From positions 1-64,000 of the forward strand of contig JAJVIK010000025.1 in assembly GCA_022072055.1 (NCBI GenBank): a stretch of DNA of 64,000 nucleotides. Reading direction: 5' to 3'. Within the stretch, counting starts at the first letter, position 1, and each line of letters begins with the position of its first letter. This DNA comes from a bacterium. GTDB taxonomy: Bacteria > Hinthialibacterota > Hinthialibacteria > OLB16. The position numbers and the translations under genes are program-made. Positions 18,185 through 26,643 of this stretch are shown here, piece by piece. Below the pieces are notes generated by a model. That model did not search any database, was not told the origin of the DNA, and worked only from the letters and a program-made list of their open reading frames with translations.

Positions 18185-19110
18185 GGATTGGGAAACCAGC
18201 CCTTGAGGAAATCCTGTTCGGTTCCCTGATAGTAGGCTTCGGCCAGATGCTCAATCCCCTGCTGGTTCCCCCAGGAATAGTAGATCACCAATCGTCCGTT
18301 GTGTTCACAGAAGTCAATGTCGGAGTTGTTCAGGTTGACCGCCTGGGCGATCCGTTCCCTCTGATCCGCACTGAGCTTGGGATTGGCCGCCTTTCGGTCT
18401 TCCTCGGAGTGATGCAGAACCGGGTTCAGCGGGCTGCTTTCCCAGTGGATCAGGTCCTTTGAGCGGACCACGCGCATCTCATAGAAGCCGGGGCCGGCCT
18501 CCAAGTAAAAATCAAAATACCACCCATCGAGCCAGCGAAGACAGTGAGGGGCGGTATAACGGTCCTTGGCGTAGTTGCACTCGGGCGGGGTCAAGTTCCA
18601 ACGGACAAGATCGGATGATTCCAAAAATCGCGCGGTGAAGGCGGCGCCCGCCTGATCCGCCGGTTTATCGATCTCAAACATGAGGACATACTTGCCGTCG
18701 GCCTTGCACAGCGAGGTGTTGAAAATCCCCCACTCCGGGCCTCCGTGCACGCTCCGGGTTTCCCAATGCTCAAGGTCCCTGGAAACGAACAGGTCGATCC
18801 GATCCCCGCTGTCGCTCTTGAGGGTTCCGGTCACATAAGCCGTGTCGTTTTCGACAAAGGCGCTCCCAAACATGTAGCCCTTGGCGAACGGGGGAGTGGC
18901 GGTCTGCCTTTCAACATCCACCAGTCGGAAGTGGTTTCCGATTTCGTTGCCGCTGTAATTCGCGCGGACCCACTCGAAGCGGTATAGATGACCCTTAAAA
19001 ACCACAGGCGTGGTTTCAACCAGGTCGCAATCAATCGTGCCCATCTTCACAATCTCCGGTTGGGCGACCGCCGAGGCGCAAAGCAGAAGCGCGAGTGTGA
19101 AGGCTTTCAT
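18181..19110 (-). CDS. Exported five-bladed-propeller glycosidase-like protein (GH43/GH32 type)
   Basis: A signal peptide (MKAFTLALLLCASAVA) precedes about 290 residues with repeated strands and the phrases VSRDLEHWET, ESSDLVRWN and RSKDLIHWESS. Such S-x-D-L-x-x-W phrases are typical of five-bladed propeller hydrolases of the GH43, GH62 and GH32 kind. The acidic residues of a GH43 triad cannot be placed with certainty; candidates are in FEWVRANY, LMFEIDKP and NSDIDFCEHNG. Both ends overlap neighbouring genes by four bases (ATGA), giving the order dehydrogenase, this gene, GH42/GH14-like gene. It may trim glycan side chains in the periplasm or at the surface. Confidence 0.85.
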   Translation of the reverse strand: MKAFTLALLLCASAVAQPEIVKMGTIDCDLVETTPVVFKGHLYRFEWVRANYSGNEIGNHFRLVDVERQTATPPFAKGYMFGSAFVENDTAYVTGTLKSDSGDRIDLFVSRDLEHWETRSVHGGPEWGIFNTSLCKADGKYVLMFEIDKPADQAGAAFTARFLESSDLVRWNLTPPECNYAKDRYTAPHCLRWLDGWYFDFYLEAGPGFYEMRVVRSKDLIHWESSPLNPVLHHSEEDRKAANPKLSADQRERIAQAVNLNNSDIDFCEHNGRLVIYYSWGNQQGIEHLAEAYYQGTEQDFLKGWFPNP

Positions 19111-20069
19111 TTGAATGTGTTCGCCTGCGCGAGCGGCGGCTCCCCATTCAGCGCTCGAATCAGGTTTTCCACGGCCATGCCCGCTTGACGGACCACGCTT
19201 TCAAAGGTTCGGGAGCCGATGTGGGGGGTGAGCACCACATTCTCGATCCCGATCAACGGATTGTCCGGAGCGATCGGTTCGGGTTCGACCACATCCGCCC
19301 CATACCCGCCGAGCCTGCCGGATTTGACCGCCTCGGCCACATCCCGCTCGTGGATGAGCGCCCCGCGCGAGGTGTTGATGACCACGGCGCCTTCCTTCAT
19401 CAGCGCGATCCGCGAGGCGTTGAGGAATTCCCGATTATCATGGGTGAGGTTCATGTGCAGCGCCACGATGTCCGCTTCCTGGAGCGCCTCCTCGGCGGTG
19501 GCGCGCCGCTCCACCTCATGCTGCTTGGCAAAGGCCTCGTCCCAAAAGGGGTCGAAGGCGATTACCCTCATCTCAAAGGCCCGCGCCCGCTTGGCCACTT
19601 CCTTGCCGATTCGCCCAAGGCCGAGGATGCCGAGGGTCTTTCCGAGCAGCTCATGGCCGGTCATTCGTTTCCACTTACCCTGGTGGACCAAGGCGTTCTG
19701 CTGAGGGATCTGACGATAGAGAGACAGCATCAACCCGAACGAATGCTCGGCGACCGTGGTGTGGTTGACCCCCGGGCAGTAGGTCACCGGGATGCGCAGG
19801 TCGGTCGCGGCCTGCAGATCGATCTTGTCCACTCCAATGCCATACTTGGACAAAACCTTCAGGCGCGGCAGGGACTTCTCCAGCACCTTGCGTGTGAAGG
19901 CGTCATCCCCGCACAGGATGGCGTCATATTCGCCCACCAGCTCCAGCATCCGCGCCTCGGGGAGCGGACCGCGCTCACGGTCGATCTCAAAGCCCTGGGA
20001 GGCCAGCCGCTCATGGTGGGGGCCGGGGGTGTCTTGAAAAGAAGTGGTGGTGACAAGGACGCGAGTCAT
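19107..20069 (-). CDS. D-2-hydroxyacid dehydrogenase (phosphoglycerate dehydrogenase-like)
   Basis: This 320-residue NAD-dependent oxidoreductase has the dinucleotide motif LGILGLGRIGKEVA near residue 145 and the catalytic Arg-Glu-His set in INTSRGALI, ADVVEPEP and LTPHIGS. The start at 20069 is supported by GGAGGT eight bases upstream; 31 further codons upstream in frame lack dehydrogenase sequence. There is no ACT domain, so it is not a typical SerA. Its operon partners are two exported glycosidases, which points to oxidation or reduction of a sugar-derived 2-hydroxyacid, for example an aldonic or uronic acid product, rather than serine synthesis. That last point is inference. Confidence 0.93.
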   Translation of the reverse strand: MTRVLVTTTSFQDTPGPHHERLASQGFEIDRERGPLPEARMLELVGEYDAILCGDDAFTRKVLEKSLPRLKVLSKYGIGVDKIDLQAATDLRIPVTYCPGVNHTTVAEHSFGLMLSLYRQIPQQNALVHQGKWKRMTGHELLGKTLGILGLGRIGKEVAKRARAFEMRVIAFDPFWDEAFAKQHEVERRATAEEALQEADIVALHMNLTHDNREFLNASRIALMKEGAVVINTSRGALIHERDVAEAVKSGRLGGYGADVVEPEPIAPDNPLIGIENVVLTPHIGSRTFESVVRQAGMAVENLIRALNGEPPLAQANTFK

Positions 20070-20106
20070 GGCGGGCAACCTCCGAGAACGGGACGAGGCG
20101 AGTGTA

Positions 20107-20784
20107 TCAGCCTTCGGGGCCGCGGTTGGTGGTGACAATGTCCCCCACTGAGCGAACCCCATTGGTGGGACTGTAAATCGGCGAAGAGGGAATGTAAGTC
20201 CGGGTACCCAAGGTCAGCCAGCCGTTTTCCCAGTCGTAGTTCGGTCCGAGGTCCGGCCCCATGCTGATCATCACATACCCAAGGCCATACCGCTTGGCGG
20301 TCTCGTAGGAAAAACTCCCGGGACCGTTCCCTTGATGGCGAGGGGTTGAGTACTCGAAGAAAGCCAGTTTCTTGTTCCCCGGGATGGCCGAACGGTCGGT
20401 GCGTCCAATGAACGGCTCGAAGCAAAACTCCTTCATGTAAGCGATTGGCGTGGTCAGCATCATGTAGGTGCAAATCTCGCTGTCGCACGGGTTCAAGTAA
20501 GGCAGACGTCTCCACATGTCTTTCCAGGTCCAAAAACTTCCCGGCACACGCTCGTTTCCGTCCACATCCGGGGCGTAATAGCGAAAGTCGGCGTGGTAGG
20601 CCTCGTTGGCGGTTCGAATCGTCCGCTGGCAGCCGCGCACATCGGCCACCTTGGCGCGCAGCTGCGCGCTGAGGAAATTGGGCAATGCGATCGCGATCAA
20701 GATCAGGATGATGGCGATCACGATCAACAGCTCGATCAGGGTGAAACCGGGTTTGTCGGACAGTCGTCTTAGAGACCGTAACAC
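20107..20784 (-). CDS. Type II secretion-like pseudopilin, paralogue 1
   Basis: The prepilin peptidase site and hydrophobic stem read KPGFTLIELLIVIAIILIL, with cleavage expected after the glycine. The 225-residue protein starts at GTG 20784 with GGAGGC upstream. The globular part is rich in aromatic residues and ends IYSPTNGVRSVGDIV. The same ending occurs in the second pseudopilin at 51529-52269. Such single pseudopilins without adjacent secretion genes are common in this kind of genome and their job is unclear. The gene is 37 bp upstream of the hydroxyacid dehydrogenase gene on the same strand and may be co-transcribed with it. Confidence 0.9.
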   Translation of the reverse strand: MLRSLRRLSDKPGFTLIELLIVIAIILILIAIALPNFLSAQLRAKVADVRGCQRTIRTANEAYHADFRYYAPDVDGNERVPGSFWTWKDMWRRLPYLNPCDSEICTYMMLTTPIAYMKEFCFEPFIGRTDRSAIPGNKKLAFFEYSTPRHQGNGPGSFSYETAKRYGLGYVMISMGPDLGPNYDWENGWLTLGTRTYIPSSPIYSPTNGVRSVGDIVTTNRGPEG

Positions 20785-20812
20785 GGGGGGAGCCTCCTAA
20801 ATCTGGTCGAAT

Positions 20813-20842
20813 AAAATACTCTTCTCCCGGGGGGACCGTCAA
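20813..20842 (-). promoter_or_regulatory. Candidate sigma-70-type promoter for pseudopilin 1
   Basis: On the minus strand TTGACG (20837-20842) and TATTTT (20813-20818) are 18 bases apart. They sit 29 bases upstream of the GTG start in the divergent gap. The -35 box matches five of six consensus bases, the -10 box four. A small hairpin, AGCCGA-CT-TCGGCT (20853-20866), lies further upstream. Confidence 0.4.
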
Positions 20843-20917
20843 TCGAAAAAGAAGCCGACTTCGGCTATTCGTTTCCCTGTTCGCGCGGACGGTTTTTGAT
20901 ACCTTTCCGGCGAAATC

Positions 20918-21925
20918 ATGAAGACCCTTGTCCGGATCGCCCTTCTGACCCTGTCGCTTGCGACCGCGTTTGCCGCCATGGGGCAGACCGAGACCCCCAG
21001 TCCCACCCTGACCCTGGGCGCAACGATCACCGCCACTTGGACCCCCACCGTGACTCCAACGCCGATTGTCCTGGGGTTCAATCCGGACCTCGACCAGGAT
21101 GGTCAAATCGACCCGGATGACATCCTCTTACTGATTCGGGTCTGGCAAATTCGGGATTTCCTGGTTGTGACCCCCACGGCAACTCCGCCGTTTGTCGAGG
21201 CGCGAGGCTTTGTCACCTCCGCCTCGGACAGCCAGGTCCTCGCGGGCGCCTCGATCCTTGCCGGGACCGCGTCCGCGACCACCAACCTCAACGGCCTTTT
21301 TGAACTGGCCATGGTGCGGTCCGACTCCACGTTGCTCAGAGCGGGGAAGGAGGGCTTTCAGGTCCTGACAGTCCCCTTCGTGGTTCAGTTCCCGGTTGTC
21401 CTGTTTAACCTGTCGCTTTATCCCGTGGGTTTCCCCACACGGACAACCACGGCCACGCCCACCGGGACCCTGGCCGCAACCGCGACGCCGACCCCAAGCG
21501 GGGGAACGCTCACGCGGACCCCTACATCCACCCGAACGCTCACTCGCACCCCCTCGCCCTCCGCCACCCCCACCCGAACTCGAACCCGGACCGTGACCCG
21601 CACGCCGACTCCGGTTCAGCTCCTCGGAACCTGGAACGGTGATCTGAACGGCTCGCTCTTCAACGGCACCGACCTGGTCTGGACAGTCACCAGCGGGACC
21701 CAGGCCACCGCGCAGATCGGGAAGCCCAATCCCATCGCCGTCTTCTCCGGAACTTACACGATCTCGGGCGGCAGCTCGGTCAGTTACAACGGCGCGGATG
21801 GGGCCGGCGACCTGCACCTGCAGATGACCTGGGATGGAGCGGACGCGATGTTTAACGCCACCTTTTCGACCACCATCGAGGGCTTCGGCTCCGACAGTGG
21901 AACGGTCACCAACTTCACGCGATGA
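20918..21925 (+). CDS. Exported protein with dockerin-like motif and Thr/Pro-rich linker
   Basis: The 335-residue product begins with a signal peptide (MKTLVRIALLTLSLATAFA). A short Thr/Pro stretch is followed at residues about 49-72 by DLDQDGQIDPDDILLLIRVW, a single calcium-loop motif like one half of a type I dockerin. Residues about 85-170 resemble a carboxypeptidase-regulatory beta sandwich (VLAGASILAGTASATTNLNG). A long Thr/Pro/Arg linker (about 178-232) leads to a small C-terminal beta domain. The dockerin-like motif lies near the N-terminus, unlike in the beta-helix protein of this window where it is at the end. A role in surface display is plausible but not shown. Its stop overlaps the start of the JAMM peptidase gene. 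Confidence 0.85.
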   Translation: MKTLVRIALLTLSLATAFAAMGQTETPSPTLTLGATITATWTPTVTPTPIVLGFNPDLDQDGQIDPDDILLLIRVWQIRDFLVVTPTATPPFVEARGFVTSASDSQVLAGASILAGTASATTNLNGLFELAMVRSDSTLLRAGKEGFQVLTVPFVVQFPVVLFNLSLYPVGFPTRTTTATPTGTLAATATPTPSGGTLTRTPTSTRTLTRTPSPSATPTRTRTRTVTRTPTPVQLLGTWNGDLNGSLFNGTDLVWTVTSGTQATAQIGKPNPIAVFSGTYTISGGSSVSYNGADGAGDLHLQMTWDGADAMFNATFSTTIEGFGSDSGTVTNFTR

Positions 21926-22404
21926 ATCCCGACCTCAGCGAACTGCGGATTACAGGAGAGGCGCTTGAGCGGATGCTTGAGCACTTCCGCCGGGAGCTTC
22001 CTCGCGAGGGTTGTGGATTTCTCGCGGGCAGGGGGGGCCTCGCGCACCGCTTCTACCCGATTCACAACATCAATCCGGACCTACGCCGCTTTCTGATGGA
22101 CCCGCTTCATGCCCACCGAACAGAGGTTTCCATCCTCCGGCGTGGGCAGAGGATCCTCGGCATCTGTCACTCGCACCCGGAGGGTGAATGCGTCCCCTCG
22201 CGCTGGGACATTTCCGGTTCGTTTTTTGACGCGGACCTGCGGCTGCCGATGTGGATCGAGGAGGTCCAAGTCATTGCCCTTATGGTCCCCACCGAAAACC
22301 CGGTGGTGCGTGGCTTCCGGATCGAGGCGGGGGGCAAGGTGACCGAGGTTCCGCTGCGAATCGAGGAGTCCGAACCATTGGCATCCGGAGCGGAAGTGGG
22401 GTAA
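21922..22404 (+). CDS. JAMM/MPN+ zinc peptidase (JAB domain)
   Basis: The 160-residue protein has the complete zinc-peptidase signature: an upstream glutamate in PREGCGFLAG, then CHSHPEGECVPSRWDISGS, which fits HxH-x-P...S-x-x-D. Bacterial members cut peptides after a diglycine of ubiquitin-like sulfur carriers or act alone on other proteins. No ThiS/MoaD-like or E1-like gene is next to it. It is translationally coupled (ATGA overlap at 21922-21925) to the dockerin-like exported protein. It has no signal peptide, so it probably works in the cytosol. Sulfur-carrier processing is the family default; the coupling hints at something else. Confidence 0.85.
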   Translation: MNPDLSELRITGEALERMLEHFRRELPREGCGFLAGRGGLAHRFYPIHNINPDLRRFLMDPLHAHRTEVSILRRGQRILGICHSHPEGECVPSRWDISGSFFDADLRLPMWIEEVQVIALMVPTENPVVRGFRIEAGGKVTEVPLRIEESEPLASGAEVG

Positions 22405-22482
22405 CCTTCGGGGAGTGGCTCCCACGGTCCGCACGGGACCGGTCACTCGGGAGCTGCAACGTTCCATTGGGGGGAATGGATC

Positions 22483-23691
22483 ATGGCTTCCAGGCTACTC
22501 GCCGGGTGTCTCGCGCTGTTGTTGTTCCTCACCCTGATCGGTGGGGGCGTTCTGTATTTTCTTCAGTACCAGCAGAAGGTGGCGGTGGATCAGGCCCACA
22601 CCCGCGCCCTCGAGCTCTACCACCAGACCAAGCGTCCCAAGAACACGGACATAGATCCCGCCAAGCGCGCCGAGGCGCTCGCGGTCTGGCGGAATGAGGT
22701 GATCCCCAAGGGGGGACGGAAGCCCTTTGTGGCCGAAGCGCTCTACCTGGTCGCCCAGAACATCGCCGAAACCGAACCCGACACCGCGCGCGATTATTAC
22801 CAGCGGATTGTGAATGAATTCCCCGAGAGCGACCGTCACGGCGAGGCCACCGCCAAGCTCGCCGGGTTCCGATTGCGCACCAACCCTGAAGAGGCCAAGA
22901 CTCTCTATTCCAAGGTGCTGGACGCCTCCGGGGACCAGAATCTCAAGGCCGAGGCGCTATGGGGCATGATCCGCGTGGAGGATAATCCCGAGGAAACCCC
23001 CTCCGCGGAGATCCGCGAGCGCTACCAGGAGATCATTGTCCAGTATCCGGATTCCGAGGCCGCCGGGAAGGCGCGCGAGCGCCTCAACGCCGTGCACCGT
23101 CAAATGATCTTCGAGGACCCGAACCCGAACGAGTTCAAGAAGGTTCACATCATCAGCAAAGGCGAAAACCTGCTCAAGATCGCCAACGCTTATGAAACCA
23201 CGGTTTACATCATCGAGATGCTCAATGGCGTGTCCTCAACCAGTCTGCGCCAGAACCAGCAGATCCTGGTCCCCACCTGGGGCAAGGTCCTCGCGGTGGT
23301 GGACAAGTCGGACTATGAGCTGCGGGTCTATCGGGATTCGGATAAGCACTTCCTGATCCAGTATAAGGTGGGGATCGGCGAGAAGGAGTGGAAGACCAAG
23401 CGCGGCGAATACATCATCACCAACAAACAGAAGCATCCCCCCTGGCCTGATCCCAAGACCGGGAAGATGCTCAAGTACGAGGACCCGGAATACCCGCTTG
23501 GAGAGCGCTGGTTGGGACTCTCTCCGCCCAACAATCCGAACGCGCGCACCGGACTCGGCATCCACGGCACCAACCAGCCGGAGACCATCGGGACTTCCTC
23601 CAGCGCGGGCTGTGTCCGTCTCACCAACGAGGATGTCATCGAGGCCTTCGCGGTCCTGCGCGAGAAGTCGAGGGTGATTATCCAGGAATAG
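22483..23691 (+). CDS. LysM-containing L,D-transpeptidase (YkuD domain)
   Basis: This 402-residue envelope enzyme crosslinks peptidoglycan or attaches proteins to it. Residues 5-29 are a membrane anchor or signal. About 40-215 is a helical TPR-like region (YYQRIVNEFPESDRHGEA). About 220-265 is a LysM domain (HIISKGENLLKIANAYETT). The C-terminal 135 residues are the YkuD domain, with the catalytic set HGTNQPETIG and SSAGCVRLTNED holding the active cysteine. The TPR-LysM-YkuD order suggests recruitment to glycan strands and protein partners. Its 3-prime end overlaps the convergent GT9 gene by 14 bp. Confidence 0.93.
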   Translation: MASRLLAGCLALLLFLTLIGGGVLYFLQYQQKVAVDQAHTRALELYHQTKRPKNTDIDPAKRAEALAVWRNEVIPKGGRKPFVAEALYLVAQNIAETEPDTARDYYQRIVNEFPESDRHGEATAKLAGFRLRTNPEEAKTLYSKVLDASGDQNLKAEALWGMIRVEDNPEETPSAEIRERYQEIIVQYPDSEAAGKARERLNAVHRQMIFEDPNPNEFKKVHIISKGENLLKIANAYETTVYIIEMLNGVSSTSLRQNQQILVPTWGKVLAVVDKSDYELRVYRDSDKHFLIQYKVGIGEKEWKTKRGEYIITNKQKHPPWPDPKTGKMLKYEDPEYPLGERWLGLSPPNNPNARTGLGIHGTNQPETIGTSSSAGCVRLTNEDVIEAFAVLREKSRVIIQE

Positions 23692-24550
23692 AGAGGATCC
23701 GGGCCGCCTCGAGGAGAGCCCTCTCCACCGAGGGCCATCTCTCCGTTTCGTCGGGCGCGAGGAATCGCGCCCGGGGACCCCAGGGGGCCCACATGCGAGG
23801 ATCAGTCGGTCCGAAGATTGTCAGGGTGCGTAGCCCCATCAGCGCCGCCAAGTGCCCCGGGCCGCTGTCGTTCCCCACAAACAAATTCTCCGCTCGGAAG
23901 AGCCGCGCAAGGGCCAGAGGATCATCCGGCTGATCGACCGCGATGCCATGCGCGGCGATGGTTTCCACCCATCCCGCCTCCGCTTCCCCCACCAAGAACC
24001 TCACTTCCATCTGTTCCTGGCGGAGTGTCTCGCCGAGGGCCAAGAACCTCTCCAACGGCCAGCGCTTAAACTCCCCGCCGCCACCCGGATGCATCCAGAT
24101 CCGATTCTCCACATCATCCCGCCGCCAATCTAAGAGGATCGCCAACGGGGCGCTCTTGGGGTGGGCGAGGGTGACCCCCAGTGACAAGGCCAGATGATCG
24201 GCGACGTGGATTCCCGAACCCGGATCGGGGGCAGGGGGATGGATACGAACCGCAAGCCTCTTCGGAAGCGAGTCTGGAAGACGGTCGAAGAAGGATTCGA
24301 TGGCGCACCGCTCCGGGTCTTCGACCGAACCTTGCTCGGCAAGAACGCCCAGGACTCCCTCCGGCGAGCTCATCCACCTGTCCAACGACCATGTGCGCGA
24401 GACCAAGCCGGCCGCGCGCAACGGCTCCAGGCGTTCCGGATAGCCCACGAGGTGGATCGATCTCTCTCCGGCCTCGCGCAGCGCCGCGAGCGCGGGCGCA
24501 AGCAGAACGGTGTCGCCCAAACCGCCCGGGCGGATGATCAGGCGCGGCAT
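23678..24550 (-). CDS. Glycosyltransferase family 9 (heptosyltransferase-like)
   Basis: The 290-residue cytosolic enzyme starts with RPGGLGDTVLLAPAL, the N-terminal nucleotide-fold motif of heptosyltransferases. It contains WMHPGGGGEFKRWPLERF in the middle and FVGNDSGPGHLAALMGL near the end, where the aspartate and histidine bind the sugar nucleotide. GT9 enzymes add heptose to lipopolysaccharide core; whether this lineage makes LPS of that kind is unknown. It is somewhat short for the family (usually 320-350). It follows the GH36 gene by 14 bp on the same strand. Confidence 0.9.
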   Translation of the reverse strand: MPRLIIRPGGLGDTVLLAPALAALREAGERSIHLVGYPERLEPLRAAGLVSRTWSLDRWMSSPEGVLGVLAEQGSVEDPERCAIESFFDRLPDSLPKRLAVRIHPPAPDPGSGIHVADHLALSLGVTLAHPKSAPLAILLDWRRDDVENRIWMHPGGGGEFKRWPLERFLALGETLRQEQMEVRFLVGEAEAGWVETIAAHGIAVDQPDDPLALARLFRAENLFVGNDSGPGHLAALMGLRTLTIFGPTDPRMWAPWGPRARFLAPDETERWPSVERALLEAARILSIPG

Positions 24551-24564
24551 CCCTCAAGTCCGCC

Positions 24565-26595
24565 TCACCGCGCCCGGTGATACCGGATCACCGCCGCCGA
24601 AGCGGGGCTATCCAGTCTCACCTCGAGTCCCTCCTCCACCAGGTTCTTGCCCGTCATTTCGGTCGCTTGGTCTGGGCCTTCAATTGAGGCCACGCGATAC
24701 TTGGCGCCGACCTCAAGGTCATGCAATTTGAGACGGATCGCGCCTTCCCGGCACTCGGGTCGCCGAAACGCCTGCACAAGCCCCTCCTGCTTCTCCGGGT
24801 CATGGAACTGCCAGGCGATCCAGACATTCTTTTCCTGGCTGTATCCGGTGAGCGGATAATAGTCCTTGAGGTAAAGGGGAGTGATCTCGCGCCATTGAGC
24901 GAATAGATGACGGATCGCCTCATAGTCGAGGTCCTTTTCCCGCATGTCAAAACCGCAGGCGATGGCCGGGGCGGCATTGCTCCAGAAGGCATAAGGCTCG
25001 ATCGGATGCAACCCAGTCCCGTAGTAAGGCGCGCCCGCATAGCACACAGTCCCGGTTCCGAAATAGGGAATCCAAAGCGGAATCCCATAGTTCATCCCCT
25101 GGGTTCCAATCGGCTCATAGGCATAGTCGCTCTTCCAGAGCGGCACCGCTCGACGCATGGTCTCCAGGTCGTTCCGCCTCCCACCCGAGGCGCAGGCGTC
25201 GATCAACATGCCGGGGTGACGGCGCAGGAGTTCATCCCAGTAGGCCAAGTAACCCATCACGTGTTTGATCTCGGTGATTCCCTGGCGGTCCTCCGGGTCG
25301 TTCTTCCGCCAGTGCTCCAGCGGATCCATGTTGAAATCCTGGCGATACAGGTCAATGCCTTGATCCACCAGGATCGTGTCCACGTGCCCGACCAGCCAGT
25401 TCCAAGCCTCGGGATTGCCGAGGTTGAGGAGGCCCCCTTCCTTGCCTCCCAGAATCCATTCGGGGTGGTTCTCGGCGAGCCATGTCCCCGGCGCGACGCG
25501 TTCCGGTTCAAACCAAACCAGAACCTTAAAGCCCTTGGAGTGAGCGTAGTCGCTGACCTCCCTCAGCCCCTTCGGAAACCGCTTGAGGTCCACCTCCCAG
25601 GTTCCGACCTGCGGCCAGCCCTTTTCCTGAATGTACCAGCCCGCGTCCATCCACCAGTAATCGAGGGGGAGGCGCTCCTCCAGGTAGCGGTCGATGAAGA
25701 ATTTCTGCTTCTCGGTGTCGGCCTTGATCATCTCCTCGTAGGCGCGTGAGGAAGAGGCCAACATGAGGCTTGAGGGAAGCTTTCCGCCCGGTCTCGGCAT
25801 CCCGTGCGCCATCATCCACCGACGCCACTGGTTCTGCGAGCGAAGCCAGTCGCCCTTCCAGAACTGAAGGACAATCAGCGGCGAACGGACTTCCTCGCCG
25901 GGGACCAGCTTGAAATGAGTGAGCTCCTGGCCCGCGGAAAGATGAAGCCCGTGCGGGCCCTCGCGGACCATGTCGGACGCCCATTGCCCCGGCCAGCCTA
26001 CCGACACGATGAGCCCGCCGCCGTCCCATTCCAAGTTGAAGTACGACATGTCGGCGTTCGTGGGACGTCCCCCGGCGCCGGAGAGACGCTTCGAGGCCCC
26101 CGGCCCCAGCGCGGTCTCCTGCGGGGCGTAATCCGTGATCTTGGCCTGGGACCCAAGCGAGTGGTGAAGGAGGAAGTCGCTTGAACCCTCGGACTGGAGG
26201 TGGAGGTCAAGCGCCTCGATCTTTTCCAGGATGGGGGTCTCCGAGGCGCCTTGGTTCTTGAAATGCAGGGTCCATTCCACGGCGGGGAAATCGAGGTATT
26301 CGACGGCCTCGCAGCGCGCGAGAAGTCCTGTCTTCGGGTCGGTGAAAAGAAGGGTGTGGCGCTTTCGATTCGAGTCGATCTCCTTGGAGGTCTTCTCGAA
26401 ACGCCAGCTCTTAACCTGCTCCGCGAAAGGGATTCCGTTGTAGATGAACGAGAAGGGGAGGGTTTCGGGTGACCCGGAGAGATGGGTCTCAATCCATCCC
26501 TTGGCGCGCGTCATCTCGGCCTCGGTCGGCGCTGTCACCGCAACGGACTGGGATGCAAACAAAATGAACCAGCTGATGCCCGCGAGGAGCCGCAT
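24565..26595 (-). CDS. Alpha-galactosidase, GH36 family, exported
   Basis: This 676-residue enzyme cleaves terminal alpha-galactosyl groups. It starts with a short signal peptide and AAAGGAG before the ATG. The N-terminal half is the beta-supersandwich. The barrel then shows DYWWMDAGWY near residue 315, YRQDFNMDP near 415 holding the nucleophile aspartate, and DACASGGRRNDLETMRR near 460 whose second aspartate is the likely acid/base. A C-terminal beta domain ends the protein. The order matches clan D GH36/GH27 enzymes (melibiase, raffinose and galactomannan side chains). It sits between a DUF3108 lipoprotein gene and GT9 on one strand. Confidence 0.95.
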   Translation of the reverse strand: MRLLAGISWFILFASQSVAVTAPTEAEMTRAKGWIETHLSGSPETLPFSFIYNGIPFAEQVKSWRFEKTSKEIDSNRKRHTLLFTDPKTGLLARCEAVEYLDFPAVEWTLHFKNQGASETPILEKIEALDLHLQSEGSSDFLLHHSLGSQAKITDYAPQETALGPGASKRLSGAGGRPTNADMSYFNLEWDGGGLIVSVGWPGQWASDMVREGPHGLHLSAGQELTHFKLVPGEEVRSPLIVLQFWKGDWLRSQNQWRRWMMAHGMPRPGGKLPSSLMLASSSRAYEEMIKADTEKQKFFIDRYLEERLPLDYWWMDAGWYIQEKGWPQVGTWEVDLKRFPKGLREVSDYAHSKGFKVLVWFEPERVAPGTWLAENHPEWILGGKEGGLLNLGNPEAWNWLVGHVDTILVDQGIDLYRQDFNMDPLEHWRKNDPEDRQGITEIKHVMGYLAYWDELLRRHPGMLIDACASGGRRNDLETMRRAVPLWKSDYAYEPIGTQGMNYGIPLWIPYFGTGTVCYAGAPYYGTGLHPIEPYAFWSNAAPAIACGFDMREKDLDYEAIRHLFAQWREITPLYLKDYYPLTGYSQEKNVWIAWQFHDPEKQEGLVQAFRRPECREGAIRLKLHDLEVGAKYRVASIEGPDQATEMTGKNLVEEGLEVRLDSPASAAVIRYHRAR

Positions 26596-26643
26596 GGGAG
26601 TTTCTCCTTTCCCCCGCGCGCCTCGGGTGTCGGCTTTAAAGCC

